Source: Streptoalloteichus tenebrarius (GTDB lineage Bacteria; Actinomycetota; Actinomycetes; Mycobacteriales; Pseudonocardiaceae). From it: a stretch of 64,000 bases of DNA. Made by a program: the position numbers and the translations under genes. The notes below the pieces were generated by a model, which was not told the origin of the DNA, made no database searches, and saw only the letters and a program-made list of their open reading frames with translations. Of the stretch, positions 39,618-49,276 are shown piece by piece; position 1 is the first letter of the stretch; each line of letters starts with the position of its first letter. Location of the stretch: NCBI RefSeq assembly GCF_024171885.1, contig NZ_JAMTCP010000010.1, positions 37,648 through 101,647 of the forward strand, read 5' to 3'.

Positions 39618-41246
39618 ATGGACGCCGTCACGTCCGTTCCGAACCCGTCGAACGAGCCGATCCACGGCTACGCGCCCGGCAGCCCCGAGCGGGAGTCGCT
39701 CCAGAAGAGGATCGCCGAGCTCGAGGCGGACAAGCACGAGCTGACCATGACCGTCGCCGGCGAGCAGCGGATGGCCGGCGGCGACCCGATCGACGTCGTG
39801 CAGCCGCACGACCACGCCCACGTGCTCGGCGTGACCGCGCAGGCCACGCGCGAGGACGTCGCCGCCGCCGTGCGCGCCGCCAAGGACGCCGCCCCCACCT
39901 GGCGCGACCTGTCGTTCGACGAGCGGGCCGCCGTGCTGCTGCGCGCCGCCGACCTGCTCTCCGGCCCGTGGCGCGACACCCTCAACGCCGCGACCATCCT
40001 GGGCCAGTCGAAGTCCGTGCAGCAGGCCGAGATCGACTCCGCCTGCGAGCTGATCGACTTCCTGCGGTTCAACGTGCACTTCGCCCAGCGCCTGCTGACC
40101 GAGCAGCCGATCTCGACCCCCGGCGTGTGGAACCGCTTCGACCACCGCCCGCTCGACGGCTTCGTGGTCGCGATCACCCCGTTCAACTTCACCGCCATCG
40201 CCGGCAACCTGCCGCTGGCCCCCGCCCTGATGGGCAACACCGTCGTGTGGAAGCCCTCCCCGACCCAGCAGCTCGCGGCGCACTACACCATGCGCCTGCT
40301 GGAGGCGGCCGGCCTGCCGCCCGGGGTGATCAACATGGTGACCGGCGACGGCGCGGCCGTCAGCGAGGTCGCCCTGACCGACCCCGACTTCGCCGGCCTG
40401 CACTTCACCGGCTCGACCAGGACGTTCAAGCTGCTCTGGCGCACCATCGCCGAGAACCTGGACACCTACCGCTCCTACCCGAGGATCGTGGGCGAGACCG
40501 GCGGCAAGGACTTCGTGGTCGCCCACCCGTCGGCGGACCCCGCCGCCGTGGTGACCGGCCTGGTCAGGGGCGCCTTCGAGTACCAGGGCCAGAAGTGCTC
40601 CGCCGCCTCCCGCGCCTACCTGCCCCGCTCCCTGTGGGAGAAGGGCCTGCGGGAGCAGCTCGCCGACACCACCAACTCGATCCGGTACGGCGACGTCACC
40701 GACTTCTCCTACTTCGGCGGCGCGGTCATCGACGCCCGCGCGTTCGCCAAGCACCGTGACGTGCTGGAGCGCGCGGCCGTCGACCCGACGCTGGAGGTGC
40801 TCGCCGGCGGGTCGTGCGACGACTCGGTGGGCTACTTCGTGCGGCCGACGGTGCTGGTGGGGACCGACCCCACGCACGAGGTGTTCACCACCGAGTTCTT
40901 CGGCCCGATCCTCGCGGTCCACGTCTACGAGGACGAGGACTACTCGTCCGTGCTGGAGAAGGTCGACGGCTCGACCCAGTACGGCCTGACCGGCGCGGTC
41001 TTCGCGACCGACAGGGCCGCCGTCGAGGAGGCGCACCGCCGCCTGCGGTTCTCCGCCGGCAACTTCTACGTCAACGACAAGCCGACCGGCGCGGTCGTCG
41101 GTCAGCAGCCGTTCGGTGGCAGCCGGGCCTCGGGCACCAACGACAAGGCGGGCTCGATGTTCAACCTGCTCCGCTGGACCAGCCCCCGGTCGATCAAGGA
41201 GACCTTCGTCCCGCCGACCGACCACACCTACCCGCACATGGGCTGA
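39618..41246 (+). CDS. pruA: L-glutamate gamma-semialdehyde dehydrogenase (delta-1-pyrroline-5-carboxylate dehydrogenase)
   Basis: A 542-residue aldehyde dehydrogenase that oxidises glutamate semialdehyde to glutamate, second step of proline breakdown. The NAD-binding core includes PFNFTAIAGNLPLAPAL and TGSTRTFKLLW; the catalytic base is Glu293 in VGETGGKDF and the nucleophile Cys327 in YQGQKCSAASR. N-terminus and the GVWNRFDHRPLDGFVVAITPF region match the long class (about 540 residues) of P5C dehydrogenase. The start ATG has AGGAGG 11 bases upstream. No proline dehydrogenase gene is adjacent. A hairpin terminator follows. Confidence 0.95.
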   Translation: MDAVTSVPNPSNEPIHGYAPGSPERESLQKRIAELEADKHELTMTVAGEQRMAGGDPIDVVQPHDHAHVLGVTAQATREDVAAAVRAAKDAAPTWRDLSFDERAAVLLRAADLLSGPWRDTLNAATILGQSKSVQQAEIDSACELIDFLRFNVHFAQRLLTEQPISTPGVWNRFDHRPLDGFVVAITPFNFTAIAGNLPLAPALMGNTVVWKPSPTQQLAAHYTMRLLEAAGLPPGVINMVTGDGAAVSEVALTDPDFAGLHFTGSTRTFKLLWRTIAENLDTYRSYPRIVGETGGKDFVVAHPSADPAAVVTGLVRGAFEYQGQKCSAASRAYLPRSLWEKGLREQLADTTNSIRYGDVTDFSYFGGAVIDARAFAKHRDVLERAAVDPTLEVLAGGSCDDSVGYFVRPTVLVGTDPTHEVFTTEFFGPILAVHVYEDEDYSSVLEKVDGSTQYGLTGAVFATDRAAVEEAHRRLRFSAGNFYVNDKPTGAVVGQQPFGGSRASGTNDKAGSMFNLLRWTSPRSIKETFVPPTDHTYPHMG

Positions 41247-41280
41247 TCGGGAACACCCCGACCAACGGAAGGGCCGACGA

Positions 41281-41310
41281 GGGGCCGACGCGGAGTGCCG
41301 CGTCGGCCCC
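41281..41310 (+). terminator. intrinsic terminator of pruA
   Basis: A perfect 13-base inverted repeat, GGGGCCGACGCGG with its complement, around AGTG, 35 bases after the stop. Confidence 0.75.
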
Positions 41311-41380
41311 TTCCGTCACCGAGGGACGTTCCCTTTCCCCACCGGCATTCCACCGGCGCTTCACTGGGGGCCGCCACCGG

Positions 41381-41430
41381 GCTTCACCAGGCTTCACCGG
41401 GCTTCACCGGGCTTCACCGGGTTTCGCCGG
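41381..41430. repeat. 10-base tandem repeat
   Basis: Five contiguous 10-base units of GCTTCACCGG (first and last with one or two changes) downstream of pruA, just before the convergent lipoprotein gene end. Confidence 0.9.
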
Positions 41431-41461
41431 GATTCCGCTGGGGGAGAGGCGCCGCCGCGCG

Positions 41462-42286
41462 TCAGGCCGGGTTGCTGACCTCGTTCCTGGGCGGGGCCTC
41501 GATCCGGACCGACTGACCCCAGTCGTGGAAGCGGACGTCGCTGGTCACGTCGCCGAGGGAGGGGACGCGCTGGGCGCCGCGGGCGCGCACCGGGAGGTCG
41601 CGCCCGTCCACCCACAGCTCGTAGGACATCGACCGCACCCCCGCGTCCGCCAGCGCCCGGAACTCCGGCGACTGCCCGGGATGGGGCGTCCCGCCCGGCA
41701 GTTCGACCTGGAGGCCGTAGTGGACGGCGTCGGTCCCGTCGAGGCTCTCCACGTCCGCCCTGGTGATGCGCCCGCCGGCCACCGCGACCGTCAGCAGCCG
41801 GTCCGGGTCCACCATCGAGCGCACGGTGGTGGAAAACAGCGTGGCGTACCGCTGGAACGGGTCCGAGGAGCCGGGGTCCACCCGCACCCACGGGCGGTCC
41901 TGCGGGGCGACCCCGGGTGGCGGTCGCAGGTAGGTGGTCGAGCCGACGGTCACCACCCTCGTCCGCCGTGTCGCGGGGTCGGTCTCCTCCTGCCGGGCGG
42001 TGCGCTCCACCGTGACGTCCACGTCGGTGCCCTGGGCGGTGAAGCGGAGCGAGCCGTCCACCCGGGCGGGGCCGGCGTCGTCCGACAACTCGCCCCACAC
42101 CCGGGCCGACCGCTCGTCCACCACGGCGGCGTGCACGGTGTCCGCCAGTTCGTGGGGTGTCGCTCTCGGGCGGGGCGCCGGTGTGCTCGTGCTCGCCGGG
42201 GGCACGCCGACCGGCTGGTCGGCGCAGCCGCACAACGCGGCAAGGGCGAGCAGCGTGGTCAGTGCGAGCGGCCGGGCACGAGGCAT
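41462..42286 (-). CDS. putative lipoprotein, LolA/LppX-like fold
   Basis: A 274-residue exported lipoprotein. Signal peptide and lipobox LLALAALCGCADQ are clear, followed by a Thr/Pro linker. The beta-rich body (VWGELSDDAGPARVDGSLRF ... MSYELWVDGRDLPVRARG ... VRFHDWGQSVRIEAP) recalls the lipid-carrying LppX/LprG/LolA-like lipoproteins. No specific family name is certain. The ATG at 42286 follows GGAGGAAG. It is followed by rsgA upstream in the same direction, but 112 bases separate them. Confidence 0.75.
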   Translation of the reverse strand: MPRARPLALTTLLALAALCGCADQPVGVPPASTSTPAPRPRATPHELADTVHAAVVDERSARVWGELSDDAGPARVDGSLRFTAQGTDVDVTVERTARQEETDPATRRTRVVTVGSTTYLRPPPGVAPQDRPWVRVDPGSSDPFQRYATLFSTTVRSMVDPDRLLTVAVAGGRITRADVESLDGTDAVHYGLQVELPGGTPHPGQSPEFRALADAGVRSMSYELWVDGRDLPVRARGAQRVPSLGDVTSDVRFHDWGQSVRIEAPPRNEVSNPA

Positions 42287-42398
42287 CGTCGGCTTCCTCC
42301 CGCGCGGAGCGCCAGGTCCTGCTGGAGGAGCTACCCGCGGGGGGACGGCGGTACGCCTGGCCGCCCACCCGGTCACGCGGGTGGACGCACCCCGGTCC

Positions 42399-43412
42399 TC
42401 AGTCCTGGTCCTCGCGGCCGGTGCGGGAGTGGAGCAGGCGGCGCAGCGAGGCCAGCCGGCGGGGCGTGCCGTGGCCCTCGGCCACCCACTCGTCCAGACC
42501 GCAGTCCGGGTCCTCGGGCGCGCCGAGGTGCCCGCAGTGGGGCGGGCAGTCCTCCACGCCCTCCGCCAGGTCGGGGAACGCCGCGAGCACGTCGTCCGGC
42601 GTGACGTGGGCCAGGCCGAACGAGCGGATGCCCGGGGTGTCCACCACCCACCCGCCGCCGGGCAGCGGCAGCGCCACGGCCGAGGTGGACGTGTGCCGGC
42701 CCTTGCCGATCGCGCTCACCGCGCCGGTGGCGCGGTCCGCCTCCGGCACCAGCTTGTTCACCAGGGTCGACTTGCCGACCCCCGAGTGGCCCACCAGGGC
42801 GGACACCCGCCCGTCCAGCCGCGCGCGGAGCGCGTCCGGCTCGCTGTCGAAGCGGGTGACCACGACCGGGAGGTCCAGGTTGGCGTACAGCTCCAGCAGG
42901 TCGTCCGCGCCGGCCAGGTCGGACTTGGTGAGGCACAGCAGCGGCCTGAGGCCACCGGCGTAGGCGGCGACCAGGCACCGGTCGATGAACCCGGGGCGCG
43001 GCGGCGGGTCGGCCAGGGACGTGACGATCACGAGCTGTTCGGCGTTGGCCACCACGACCCGCTCGAACGGGTCGGTGTCGTCCGCGGTGCGCCGCAGCAC
43101 GCTGCGCCGGGCGGAGATGCGCACGATGCGGGCGAGGGCGTCGGGCTCGCCGGAGACGTCGCCGACCAGGCTCACCTCGTCGCCGATCACCACCGACTTC
43201 CTGCCCAGCTCCCTGGCCCGCATGGCGGTCACCCTCCGGTGCGGGTCGCCGTCGAGCGCGCAGGTGTACCGGCCCCGGTCGACGCCGATCACCAACGCCG
43301 CGGCGGCGTCCGCGTGCTCGGGCCGCCGCTTGGTGCGGGGCCGTGACCCCCGACGGCCCGGCCGCACCCGCACGTCCGACTCGTCCAGCTCCCGCCAGCT
43401 CCGCTGCTTCAC
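42399..43412 (-). CDS. rsgA: ribosome small-subunit GTPase RsgA
   Basis: A 337-residue circularly permuted GTPase for late 30S subunit maturation. An OB-fold N-terminal region is followed by the G motifs in permuted order: [11 protein letters not shown] (G4), [15 protein letters not shown] (G1) and [10 protein letters not shown] (G3). The C-terminal zinc knuckle has [17 protein letters not shown]. The start is the GTG at 43412, overlapping the aroA stop (GTGA), as in mycobacteria; the frame is open far upstream through aroA, but that part is out of frame with any family. Confidence 0.94.
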   Translation of the reverse strand: MKQRSWRELDESDVRVRPGRRGSRPRTKRRPEHADAAAALVIGVDRGRYTCALDGDPHRRVTAMRARELGRKSVVIGDEVSLVGDVSGEPDALARIVRISARRSVLRRTADDTDPFERVVVANAEQLVIVTSLADPPPRPGFIDRCLVAAYAGGLRPLLCLTKSDLAGADDLLELYANLDLPVVVTRFDSEPDALRARLDGRVSALVGHSGVGKSTLVNKLVPEADRATGAVSAIGKGRHTSTSAVALPLPGGGWVVDTPGIRSFGLAHVTPDDVLAAFPDLAEGVEDCPPHCGHLGAPEDPDCGLDEWVAEGHGTPRRLASLRRLLHSRTGREDQD

Positions 43413-44722
43413 ACACCCTCCACCGCGGTCTCCTTCGCCTCGAGCATGGCCGCCCACATCCCCGGGAAGTCCGGGATCGTCTTGCCGGTGGACGCGACGT
43501 CGTCCACCGCCACCCCGGGGACCACCAGCCCCATGATGGCTCCCGCCGTGGCCATCCGGTGGTCGGCGTACGCCCGCCACCCCCCGCCCCGCAGCGGCCG
43601 GGGCCGGATGACCAGGCCGTCCTCGGTCTCGGTCACGTCGCCGCCGAGCCCGTTGATCTCGGCCGCCAGCGCGGCCAGCCGGTCGGTCTCGTGCCCCCGC
43701 AGGTGGGCGATGCCCCGCAGGCGCGAGGGGCCCTCGGCGAGGGCGGCCAGCGCGGCCACGGTCGGCGTCAGCTCGCCCACGTCGTGCAGGTCCGCGTCCA
43801 CGCCGCGCAGCGTTCCCGGGCCCCTGACCACCAGGGTCCGGTCGCGCAGCTCCACCGCGCAGCCCATCTCGGCGAGGATGCCGCGGATCGCGTCCCCGGC
43901 CTGCGTGGTCCGCTCGGGCCAGCCGGGCACCCGGACCTCGCCCCCGGTGACGGCGGCGGCGGCCAGGAACGGCGTGGCGTTGGACAGGTCGGGCTCGACG
44001 TCGAGGTCCCGCGCCCGCACGGGGCCGGGCTCGACCCGCCAGACGTCCTGGGTGCCGTCGTCGACCGCGACCCCCTGCTCGCGCAGCATCGCCACGGTCA
44101 TCTCGATGTGGGGCTGGGAGGGCACCGGCGGGCCGGAGTGCCGCACGGTGAGGCCGCGCTCGTAGCGCGCGCCGGACAGCAGGAGACCGGACACGAACTG
44201 CGAGGAGGCGGAGGCGTCGATCACGGCCTCGCCGCCGGGCAGTCCGCCGCGCCCCCGCAGGACGAACGGCAGGCCGGCCGGGTTCTCCCCGGTCGGCCGC
44301 ACGTCGGTGCCGAGGGCGCGCAGCGCGTCCAGGACCGTCCCCATGGGCCGTTCCCTGGCCCTCAGGTCGCCGTCGAAGCGCACCTCGCCGTCGGCGAGCG
44401 CGGCGGCCGGCGGCACGAACCGCATCACCGTGCCGGCCAGGCCGCAGTCCACCTCGGCGGGACCGCGCAGGGGGCCGGGCGTGACCAGCCAGGCGTCCTC
44501 GCCCCCGCTGCCGGCGCGGTCCTCGACCCGGACGCCGAGCGCGCGCAACGCGGCGGCCATCAGCTCGGTGTCCCTGCTGCGCAGGGGCGCGCGGAGCAGG
44601 GAGGGGCCGTCGGCGAGCGCGGCGAGGAGCAGCGCGCGGTTGGTGATCGACTTCGACCCGGGCACCCGCACGGTGGCGCGCACGGGTCCGTCCGCGGTGG
44701 GTGCCAGCCACGCTCGTGTCAT
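43409..44722 (-). CDS. aroA: 3-phosphoshikimate 1-carboxyvinyltransferase (EPSP synthase)
   Basis: A 437-residue shikimate-pathway enzyme transferring enolpyruvyl from PEP to shikimate-3-phosphate; the target of glyphosate. Landmarks: [19 protein letters not shown] (N-terminal Lys/Ser), [19 protein letters not shown] (PEP site, in place of the usual GNAGTxxR), [26 protein letters not shown] and DYADHRMA-like [11 protein letters not shown]. The ATG at 44722 is followed by [13 protein letters not shown]. It is upstream of and coupled to rsgA by a 4-base overlap. Confidence 0.95.
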   Translation of the reverse strand: MTRAWLAPTADGPVRATVRVPGSKSITNRALLLAALADGPSLLRAPLRSRDTELMAAALRALGVRVEDRAGSGGEDAWLVTPGPLRGPAEVDCGLAGTVMRFVPPAAALADGEVRFDGDLRARERPMGTVLDALRALGTDVRPTGENPAGLPFVLRGRGGLPGGEAVIDASASSQFVSGLLLSGARYERGLTVRHSGPPVPSQPHIEMTVAMLREQGVAVDDGTQDVWRVEPGPVRARDLDVEPDLSNATPFLAAAAVTGGEVRVPGWPERTTQAGDAIRGILAEMGCAVELRDRTLVVRGPGTLRGVDADLHDVGELTPTVAALAALAEGPSRLRGIAHLRGHETDRLAALAAEINGLGGDVTETEDGLVIRPRPLRGGGWRAYADHRMATAGAIMGLVVPGVAVDDVASTGKTIPDFPGMWAAMLEAKETAVEGV

Positions 44723-45016
44723 GCCCCGATGATCCCGCACCCCGCGTCGCTCCCTCGCGGTGGCCCGCCTGACGTGCCACGATGCGTCCCGAGGACCGGT
44801 GCGGGCGATGCGTCGCGCTCGCCGGCGCCGGCGGACGTCCCCCGTGACGCCCCGGAACTGTCGGGTGATCGTGGTTTGGTGGGGACCCCGCGCGTCACAC
44901 TGGTGCTCACGGGCGTCGCGGGACGCGGTGGCGTCGGGCGCGGGCGCCCGGTCGCGGGAACGACCACGGCGGACGGCTCGCCACGGTCGAACGACGAGTG
45001 TCGGGGGTGGTTGGGG

Positions 45017-45844
45017 ATGTGCGGCAGGTACGCCGCCACGCGGGATCCGGCGACGCTGGCCGCGGAGTTCGACGCCGTCGACGGCACGGACGCGCTGGGC
45101 GGGACGGCTCCCGGACCCGACTACAACGTCGCCCCGACCAAGCCGGTGCTGGCCGTGGTCGAGCGGCACCCGCGTGAGCCCGGCGGCGAGCCCGACCCCA
45201 CGCGCGTGGAGCGCAGCATCCGGGTGATGCGCTGGGGGCTGGTGCCGGCGTGGGCCTCGGACCCGGGCGTCGGCTCCCAGATGATCAACGCCAGGGCGGA
45301 GACCGCCGCCGTGAAGCCGGCCTACCGCACCTCGCTCGCCCGGCGCCGCTGCCTGCTGCCCACCGACGGCTGGTACGAGTGGAAGAAGGAGGGCGGTCGG
45401 CGGCAGCCCTACTACGTCACGCCCCCCGACGGCTCCAGCCTCGTGCTGGCCGGCATCTGGACGACCTGGCGCTCCCCGGACCTCGCCGACGACGCGCCGC
45501 CGCTCATCACCTGCGCGGTGCTCACGACCGACGCGGTGGGCCAGCTCGCCGACGTGCACCACCGGATGCCGCTCATGCTGCCCAGGGACCTGTGGTCGGC
45601 CTGGCTGGACCCGAACCGCACCGAGGTCGACGAGCTGCTCCACCCGACCGACGACGCGTTCGTCGCCGGACTGGAGCTGCGCCCGGTGTCGACCGCGGTG
45701 AACAACGTCCGCAACAACGGTCCCCACCTCCTGGAGCGGGTGGACCCGGACGCCGAGCCGGCGCCCGTCCCCGACCAGGCGAGGCGACGTCGCCTCAGGG
45801 TGGTGCCCGACCCGCCGGAACTCACCCTCTTCGACCAGCCATGA
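45017..45844 (+). CDS. SOS response-associated peptidase (HMCES/YedK)
   Basis: A 275-residue SRAP protein that protects abasic sites in single-stranded DNA by a covalent crosslink through Cys2. The start gives [10 protein letters not shown], with Cys2 at the N-terminus as required. Active-site landmarks [39 protein letters not shown] and VHHRMPLML (catalytic His) are all present. There is no clear ribosome site. The stop overlaps the next gene (ATGA), so both are probably one operon. In M. tuberculosis the SRAP gene is also next to aroA. Confidence 0.95.
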   Translation: MCGRYAATRDPATLAAEFDAVDGTDALGGTAPGPDYNVAPTKPVLAVVERHPREPGGEPDPTRVERSIRVMRWGLVPAWASDPGVGSQMINARAETAAVKPAYRTSLARRRCLLPTDGWYEWKKEGGRRQPYYVTPPDGSSLVLAGIWTTWRSPDLADDAPPLITCAVLTTDAVGQLADVHHRMPLMLPRDLWSAWLDPNRTEVDELLHPTDDAFVAGLELRPVSTAVNNVRNNGPHLLERVDPDAEPAPVPDQARRRRLRVVPDPPELTLFDQP

Positions 45845-46452
45845 CCAGCATCGAGCTGCCCACCCCCCACGGCCCGGCCAGGGTCGAGACCCACTGCGCG
45901 CCCGAAGGCAGGGCGGCGCTGCTCCTCGGGCACGGCGCGGGCGGCGGCATCGACGCCCCCGACCTCGTCGCGGCCGCGCGGGCCGCGCGCGAGGTCGGGG
46001 TGCACGTGGCGTTGGTGGAACAGCCCTACCGCGTGGCGGGGCGGCGTGCGCCGGCCCCCGCCCGCCAGCTCGACGCCGCGTGGCTGGCGGTGGCGGAGGC
46101 GCTCGGATCGGGCCTGTTCGACGGCCTGCCGCTGGTGTTCGGCGGGCGTTCCTCGGGCGCGCGGGTGGCCTGCCGCACCGCGGCGGCCGGGCAGGCGGTC
46201 GCCGTGCTCTGCCTGGCCTTCCCGGTGCACCCGCCGGGCCGACCGGAGAAGCACCGGCTGGCCGAGCTGGACGGGGTCGAGGCCCCGGTGCTCGTCGTGC
46301 AGGGGGACCGGGACCCGTTCGGGCGGCCGGAGGCCGCGCACCACCGCGAGGTCGTCGTGCTCCCCGGCGACCACTCGCTCAAGGTCGACCCGGAGGGTGT
46401 TGCGCGCGCGGTCGGCGAGTGGCTCGACCGCGTGCTCCGTCCCCTGGACTGA
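45841..46452 (+). CDS. alpha/beta hydrolase (KANL3/Tex30/dienelactone-like)
   Basis: A 203-residue alpha/beta hydrolase. The oxyanion region is [16 protein letters not shown], the nucleophile elbow is [11 protein letters not shown], the acid is in [10 protein letters not shown] and the base in PGDHSLKVD. The start overlaps the SRAP stop by four bases. The small size and the GxSxG variant GRSSG match the KANL3/Tex30 group of small hydrolases. Substrate unknown. Confidence 0.85.
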   Translation: MTSIELPTPHGPARVETHCAPEGRAALLLGHGAGGGIDAPDLVAAARAAREVGVHVALVEQPYRVAGRRAPAPARQLDAAWLAVAEALGSGLFDGLPLVFGGRSSGARVACRTAAAGQAVAVLCLAFPVHPPGRPEKHRLAELDGVEAPVLVVQGDRDPFGRPEAAHHREVVVLPGDHSLKVDPEGVARAVGEWLDRVLRPLD

Positions 46453-46505
46453 CACTGCCCAGCGCTGCCTAGCACCGTCTCGCACTGACTAGCACCGCCT
46501 GGCTG

Positions 46506-47181
46506 TGCTGTCTGGGGACGTTGGTGACGTGACACGCGAGCGATGATCCTGAAGGGGTGAGGACCTCCGCGTTGTTTCGGTTGTGGATCACCACATCTCG
46601 CACAAGCGGGAGGTCCTCCTGGCCCACGCCCCGCTGACGCCGACGAGCCGGCCGCTTCTGGCGCGGTGGGTCGTGAAGCGGGGGTTGGCCGTTGCGGCGG
46701 GCCGCGGAGCGGTTCCAGGTCTGGAGTCAGCACCGCGAAACGATGAACCGACCGCTACCGGAACGACGGCGAGCCGGGCATGGCCGACCGATCGTCTCGT
46801 CCGCACACGAGTCCCGGCCGGATCCCGAACCGGATCGAACGGCGGATCAACAGGGTCCGCCTGGCACGGCGGTGGGGACCGGCCCGCATCGCGTTCCCGC
46901 TGCACCTGGTGCCCTCCACGGTGCACCGTGTGCTGACCCGGTTCGGCCTGGCCCGGCTGGCCCATGTCGATCGGGCCACCGCACAGCCGGTGCGCCGCTC
47001 CGAACGCGCGAGGCCCGGCGAGCTGGTGCACGTCGATATCACCAAGCTCGGCACCATCCCCGACGGCGGCGGGCATCGGTCACCAGCCGCCAGGTCGGGA
47101 AACGTCACCGCACCCGCACACCGGGAAAGACTCTCGACCGCAACGGCAACAGCCACGTCGGCCACAACGACCCGCACAACC
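46506..47181 (+). pseudogene. IS481-family transposase remnant, copy A
   Basis: A broken IS481-type element. Pieces in several frames align in order: APLTPTSRPLLARWVV (N-terminus), MADRSSRPHTSP, LVPSTVHRVLTRFGLARLAH, then VHVDITKLGTIPDGGG, the first part of the DDE core. At least two frameshifts interrupt it and the rest of the catalytic domain (second Asp and Glu) is missing. Its 5' flank (from 46506) is repeated at 47182, 676 bases on. Not functional. Confidence 0.85.
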
Positions 47182-47710
47182 TGCTGTCCGGGGACGTTGG
47201 TGACGCGACACGCGAGCGATGATCCTGAAAGGGCGAGGACCTCCGGGTTCCGGTGTGGATCACCACATCTCACACGAGCCCACGGGAGGTCCTCCTGACC
47301 CACCGTCACGCCCCGCTGACGTCGACGGGCCGGCCGCGTCTGGCGCGGTGTGTCGTGGAGGGGTTAGTCATTGCCGAGGGCGGCGGAACGGTTCCAGGTC
47401 TCCCACACCGCGGCGGCCCGCTGGCGAAGCGGGGGGAGTGGCGGGCATGTGGACCGCTCCAGCCGCCCGCACCGCGATCCTGGCAAGACTCGGGATGCCG
47501 TCGAGGAGTCGGTGGTGACACCACGACGCGACCACACGATCGGCCCGATGCGTCCTTGCCGCCCGGACCAGCGTCACCACCGCCACCGCCACCGCGCACC
47601 GCACCCTGGCCCGCCGCGGCCCGGCCAACCCTGGCAGCCTGCGACCGGGCCACCGGTGAGCCGATCCGCCGCGACGAACGCGCACTGCCAGCGACCGCCT
47701 CAAACCGACC
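47182..47710 (+). pseudogene. IS481-family transposase remnant, copy B
   Basis: A second, more decayed copy in direct repeat with copy A. It shares the leader GATGATCCTGAA and the HAPLTSTGRPRLARCVV start, then fragments such as ACDRATGEPIRRDERALP, which matches the LAHVDRATAQPVRRSERA part of copy A, after which similarity ends. Frameshifts and deletions are many. Confidence 0.8.
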
Positions 47711-47739
47711 GACACACGACCAGCACACGACCAGCACCG

Positions 47740-47775
47740 CCCAGCGCTGACTCACCGCCCAGCGCTGACTCACCG
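47740..47775. repeat. 18-base tandem duplication
   Basis: CGCCCAGCGCTGACTCAC occurs twice in a row, ending near 47775, within a stretch of CACCG- and CCAGC-rich short repeats next to the IS481 remnants. Confidence 0.6.
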
Positions 47776-47840
47776 ACCGGCGTTGATCGACACCGTCCAG
47801 CGCCGGCCGGCACCGGTTCCGGGGCCGTGTGGGGCGCAGG

Positions 47841-48317
47841 TCACGCGGCGATGGCCGCCACCACGGCCCCGGTGAGCCGCACCAGGTCGGCCGGGGCCAG
47901 CTCGACCTCCAGACCGCGCCGACCCGCGCTACAGAAGATCGTCTCGAAGTCCCGCGCCGTGACGTCCACCACGATCGGCAGGCGCTTCTTCTGGCCCAGC
48001 GGCGAGATCCCGCCCGCCACGTAGCCCGTGGCCCGCTCGGCGTCCGCGACGTCGGCCATCCTGGCCTTCTTCCCGCCGACCGCCGCCGCGAGCGCCTTCA
48101 GGTCCAGGTGGCGCACGACCGGCACCACACCGACCGTGAGCCGGCCGTCGACCTCGGCGACCAGCGTCTTGAACACCCGTTCCGGCTGGAGCCCGAGCGC
48201 CTCCGCGGCCTCCGTGCCGTAGGAGTCGTGCCTCGGGTCGTGCTCGTAGGCGTGCAGCTCGTGCGGAACCCGCTGCTTGGCCAAGAGCGCCGTCGCCGGT
48301 GTGCCCCGTCCTGCCAT
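47841..48317 (-). CDS. Cys-tRNA(Pro)/Cys-tRNA(Cys) deacylase (YbaK/EbsC family)
   Basis: A 158-residue editing-domain protein that hydrolyses misacylated Cys-tRNA(Pro). The core lines [30 protein letters not shown] and [20 protein letters not shown] match YbaK, with the conserved Lys in RVFKTLV and the GG-S-P-G motif [11 protein letters not shown]. The ATG at 48317 follows TAGGGT by 8 bases, suggesting a leaderless mRNA. The name ybaK is by family. Confidence 0.93.
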   Translation of the reverse strand: MAGRGTPATALLAKQRVPHELHAYEHDPRHDSYGTEAAEALGLQPERVFKTLVAEVDGRLTVGVVPVVRHLDLKALAAAVGGKKARMADVADAERATGYVAGGISPLGQKKRLPIVVDVTARDFETIFCSAGRRGLEVELAPADLVRLTGAVVAAIAA

Positions 48318-48325
48318 GGTGGGTC

Positions 48326-48331
48326 ACCCTA
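48326..48331 (-). promoter_or_regulatory. -10 hexamer of the ybaK-like gene
   Basis: TAGGGT on the minus strand ends 8 bases before the ATG at 48317. Confidence 0.45.
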
Positions 48332-48394
48332 GGCGTCGCCACGACGCCGGTGCGCGGGATATCCCGAGATGTCCCGCGTTCCCGCAGGGCGGCG

Positions 48395-48420
48395 GGAATG
48401 CGGGACGGGAACGTCGCGTT
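48395..48420 (+). promoter_or_regulatory. sigma-H (SigR-type) autoregulatory promoter of sigH
   Basis: GGAAT at 48395-48399 and GTT at 48418-48420 with an 18-base spacer: a perfect GGAAT-N18-GTT. It is upstream of sigH, as with autoregulated sigR in Streptomyces. In-frame GTG codons at 48431 and 48434 lie just after the expected start of transcription, which would allow a longer protein isoform. Confidence 0.7.
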
Positions 48421-48634
48421 GGTCCCCCACGTGGTGACCGACGTGCCGAAGACAGCCGTGCCGGAGCAGGCGACCGAGCTCGTGGAGCGCCGCGGCCTGA
48501 CCCGTCCGCCGCGGGGTTCGGCCCCCTGTCGGCCGGGGGACCGGCGCGTATCCTTGGCGGGTACCCATGCGTCGTCCGGCATGGGAACGACGTCAGCAGC
48601 CGCCGGCCCACGAGGGCGGCGGGAAGGGAGCCTG

Positions 48635-49276
48635 GTGCCCGGCACCCAGGGACATGTGGATTCCACCCGGTCGACCGCTGTGGAGGAGACCCCGGAGGAG
48701 CGCGTCGCACGGTTCGAGCGCGACGCGATGCCCCTCCTCGACCAGCTCTACGCGGCGGCGCTGCGGATGACCCGCAACCCCGCCGACGCCGAGGACCTGG
48801 TGCAGGAGACCTACCTCAAGGCCTACTCCGCGTTCGCCTCGTTCACCGAGGGCACCAACCTCAAGGCCTGGCTCTACCGGATCCTCACCAACACCTACAT
48901 CAACGGCTATCGCCGGCGGCAGCGCCAGCCGCAGCAGCAGCCGACCGAGGAGATCACCGACTGGCAGCTCGCCCAGGCGGAGAGCCACACCTCCACCGGC
49001 CTGCGCTCCGCCGAGGTCGAGGCGTTGGACCGGCTGCCGGACAGCGACGTCAAGGACGCGCTCCAGCAGCTTCCCGAGGACTTCCGGATGGCGGTCTACC
49101 TGGCCGACGTCGAGGGCTTCGCGTACAAGGAGATCGCCGAGATCATGGGCACGCCCATCGGTACGGTGATGTCGCGACTGCACCGGGGTCGCCGGCAGCT
49201 CCGCGAGCTGCTGACCGACGTCGCCCGGGACCGCGGTTTCCTGCGCGACGGCCAACGGGAGGTGGCTTCCTCGTGA
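48635..49276 (+). CDS. sigH: ECF sigma factor SigH/SigR, thiol-oxidative-stress type
   Basis: A 213-residue extracytoplasmic-function sigma factor of the SigR/SigH group. Region 2 is [38 protein letters not shown] and region 4 is [48 protein letters not shown]. The group directs thioredoxin and other redox genes and is held inactive by the RsrA anti-sigma factor encoded next door (overlap GTGA). The GTG at 48635 has an AAGGGAG ribosome site. The frame is open upstream to GTG 48431, so a 68-residue N-terminal extension (like Streptomyces SigR-prime) is possible. In M. tuberculosis, sigH has the same neighbours. Confidence 0.95.
   Translation: MPGTQGHVDSTRSTAVEETPEERVARFERDAMPLLDQLYAAALRMTRNPADAEDLVQETYLKAYSAFASFTEGTNLKAWLYRILTNTYINGYRRRQRQPQQQPTEEITDWQLAQAESHTSTGLRSAEVEALDRLPDSDVKDALQQLPEDFRMAVYLADVEGFAYKEIAEIMGTPIGTVMSRLHRGRRQLRELLTDVARDRGFLRDGQREVASS

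Noticed and set aside
41381..41430. Regular repeats here and at 51986, 34191 as a possible CRISPR array
   Set aside because: Units are contiguous without spacers and no cas genes are present.
42399..44780. A single 793-codon minus-strand frame covering both rsgA and the aroA region, as if a fusion
   Set aside because: The upstream part is the wrong frame of aroA; rsgA similarity begins exactly at the GTG at 43412, which overlaps the aroA stop.
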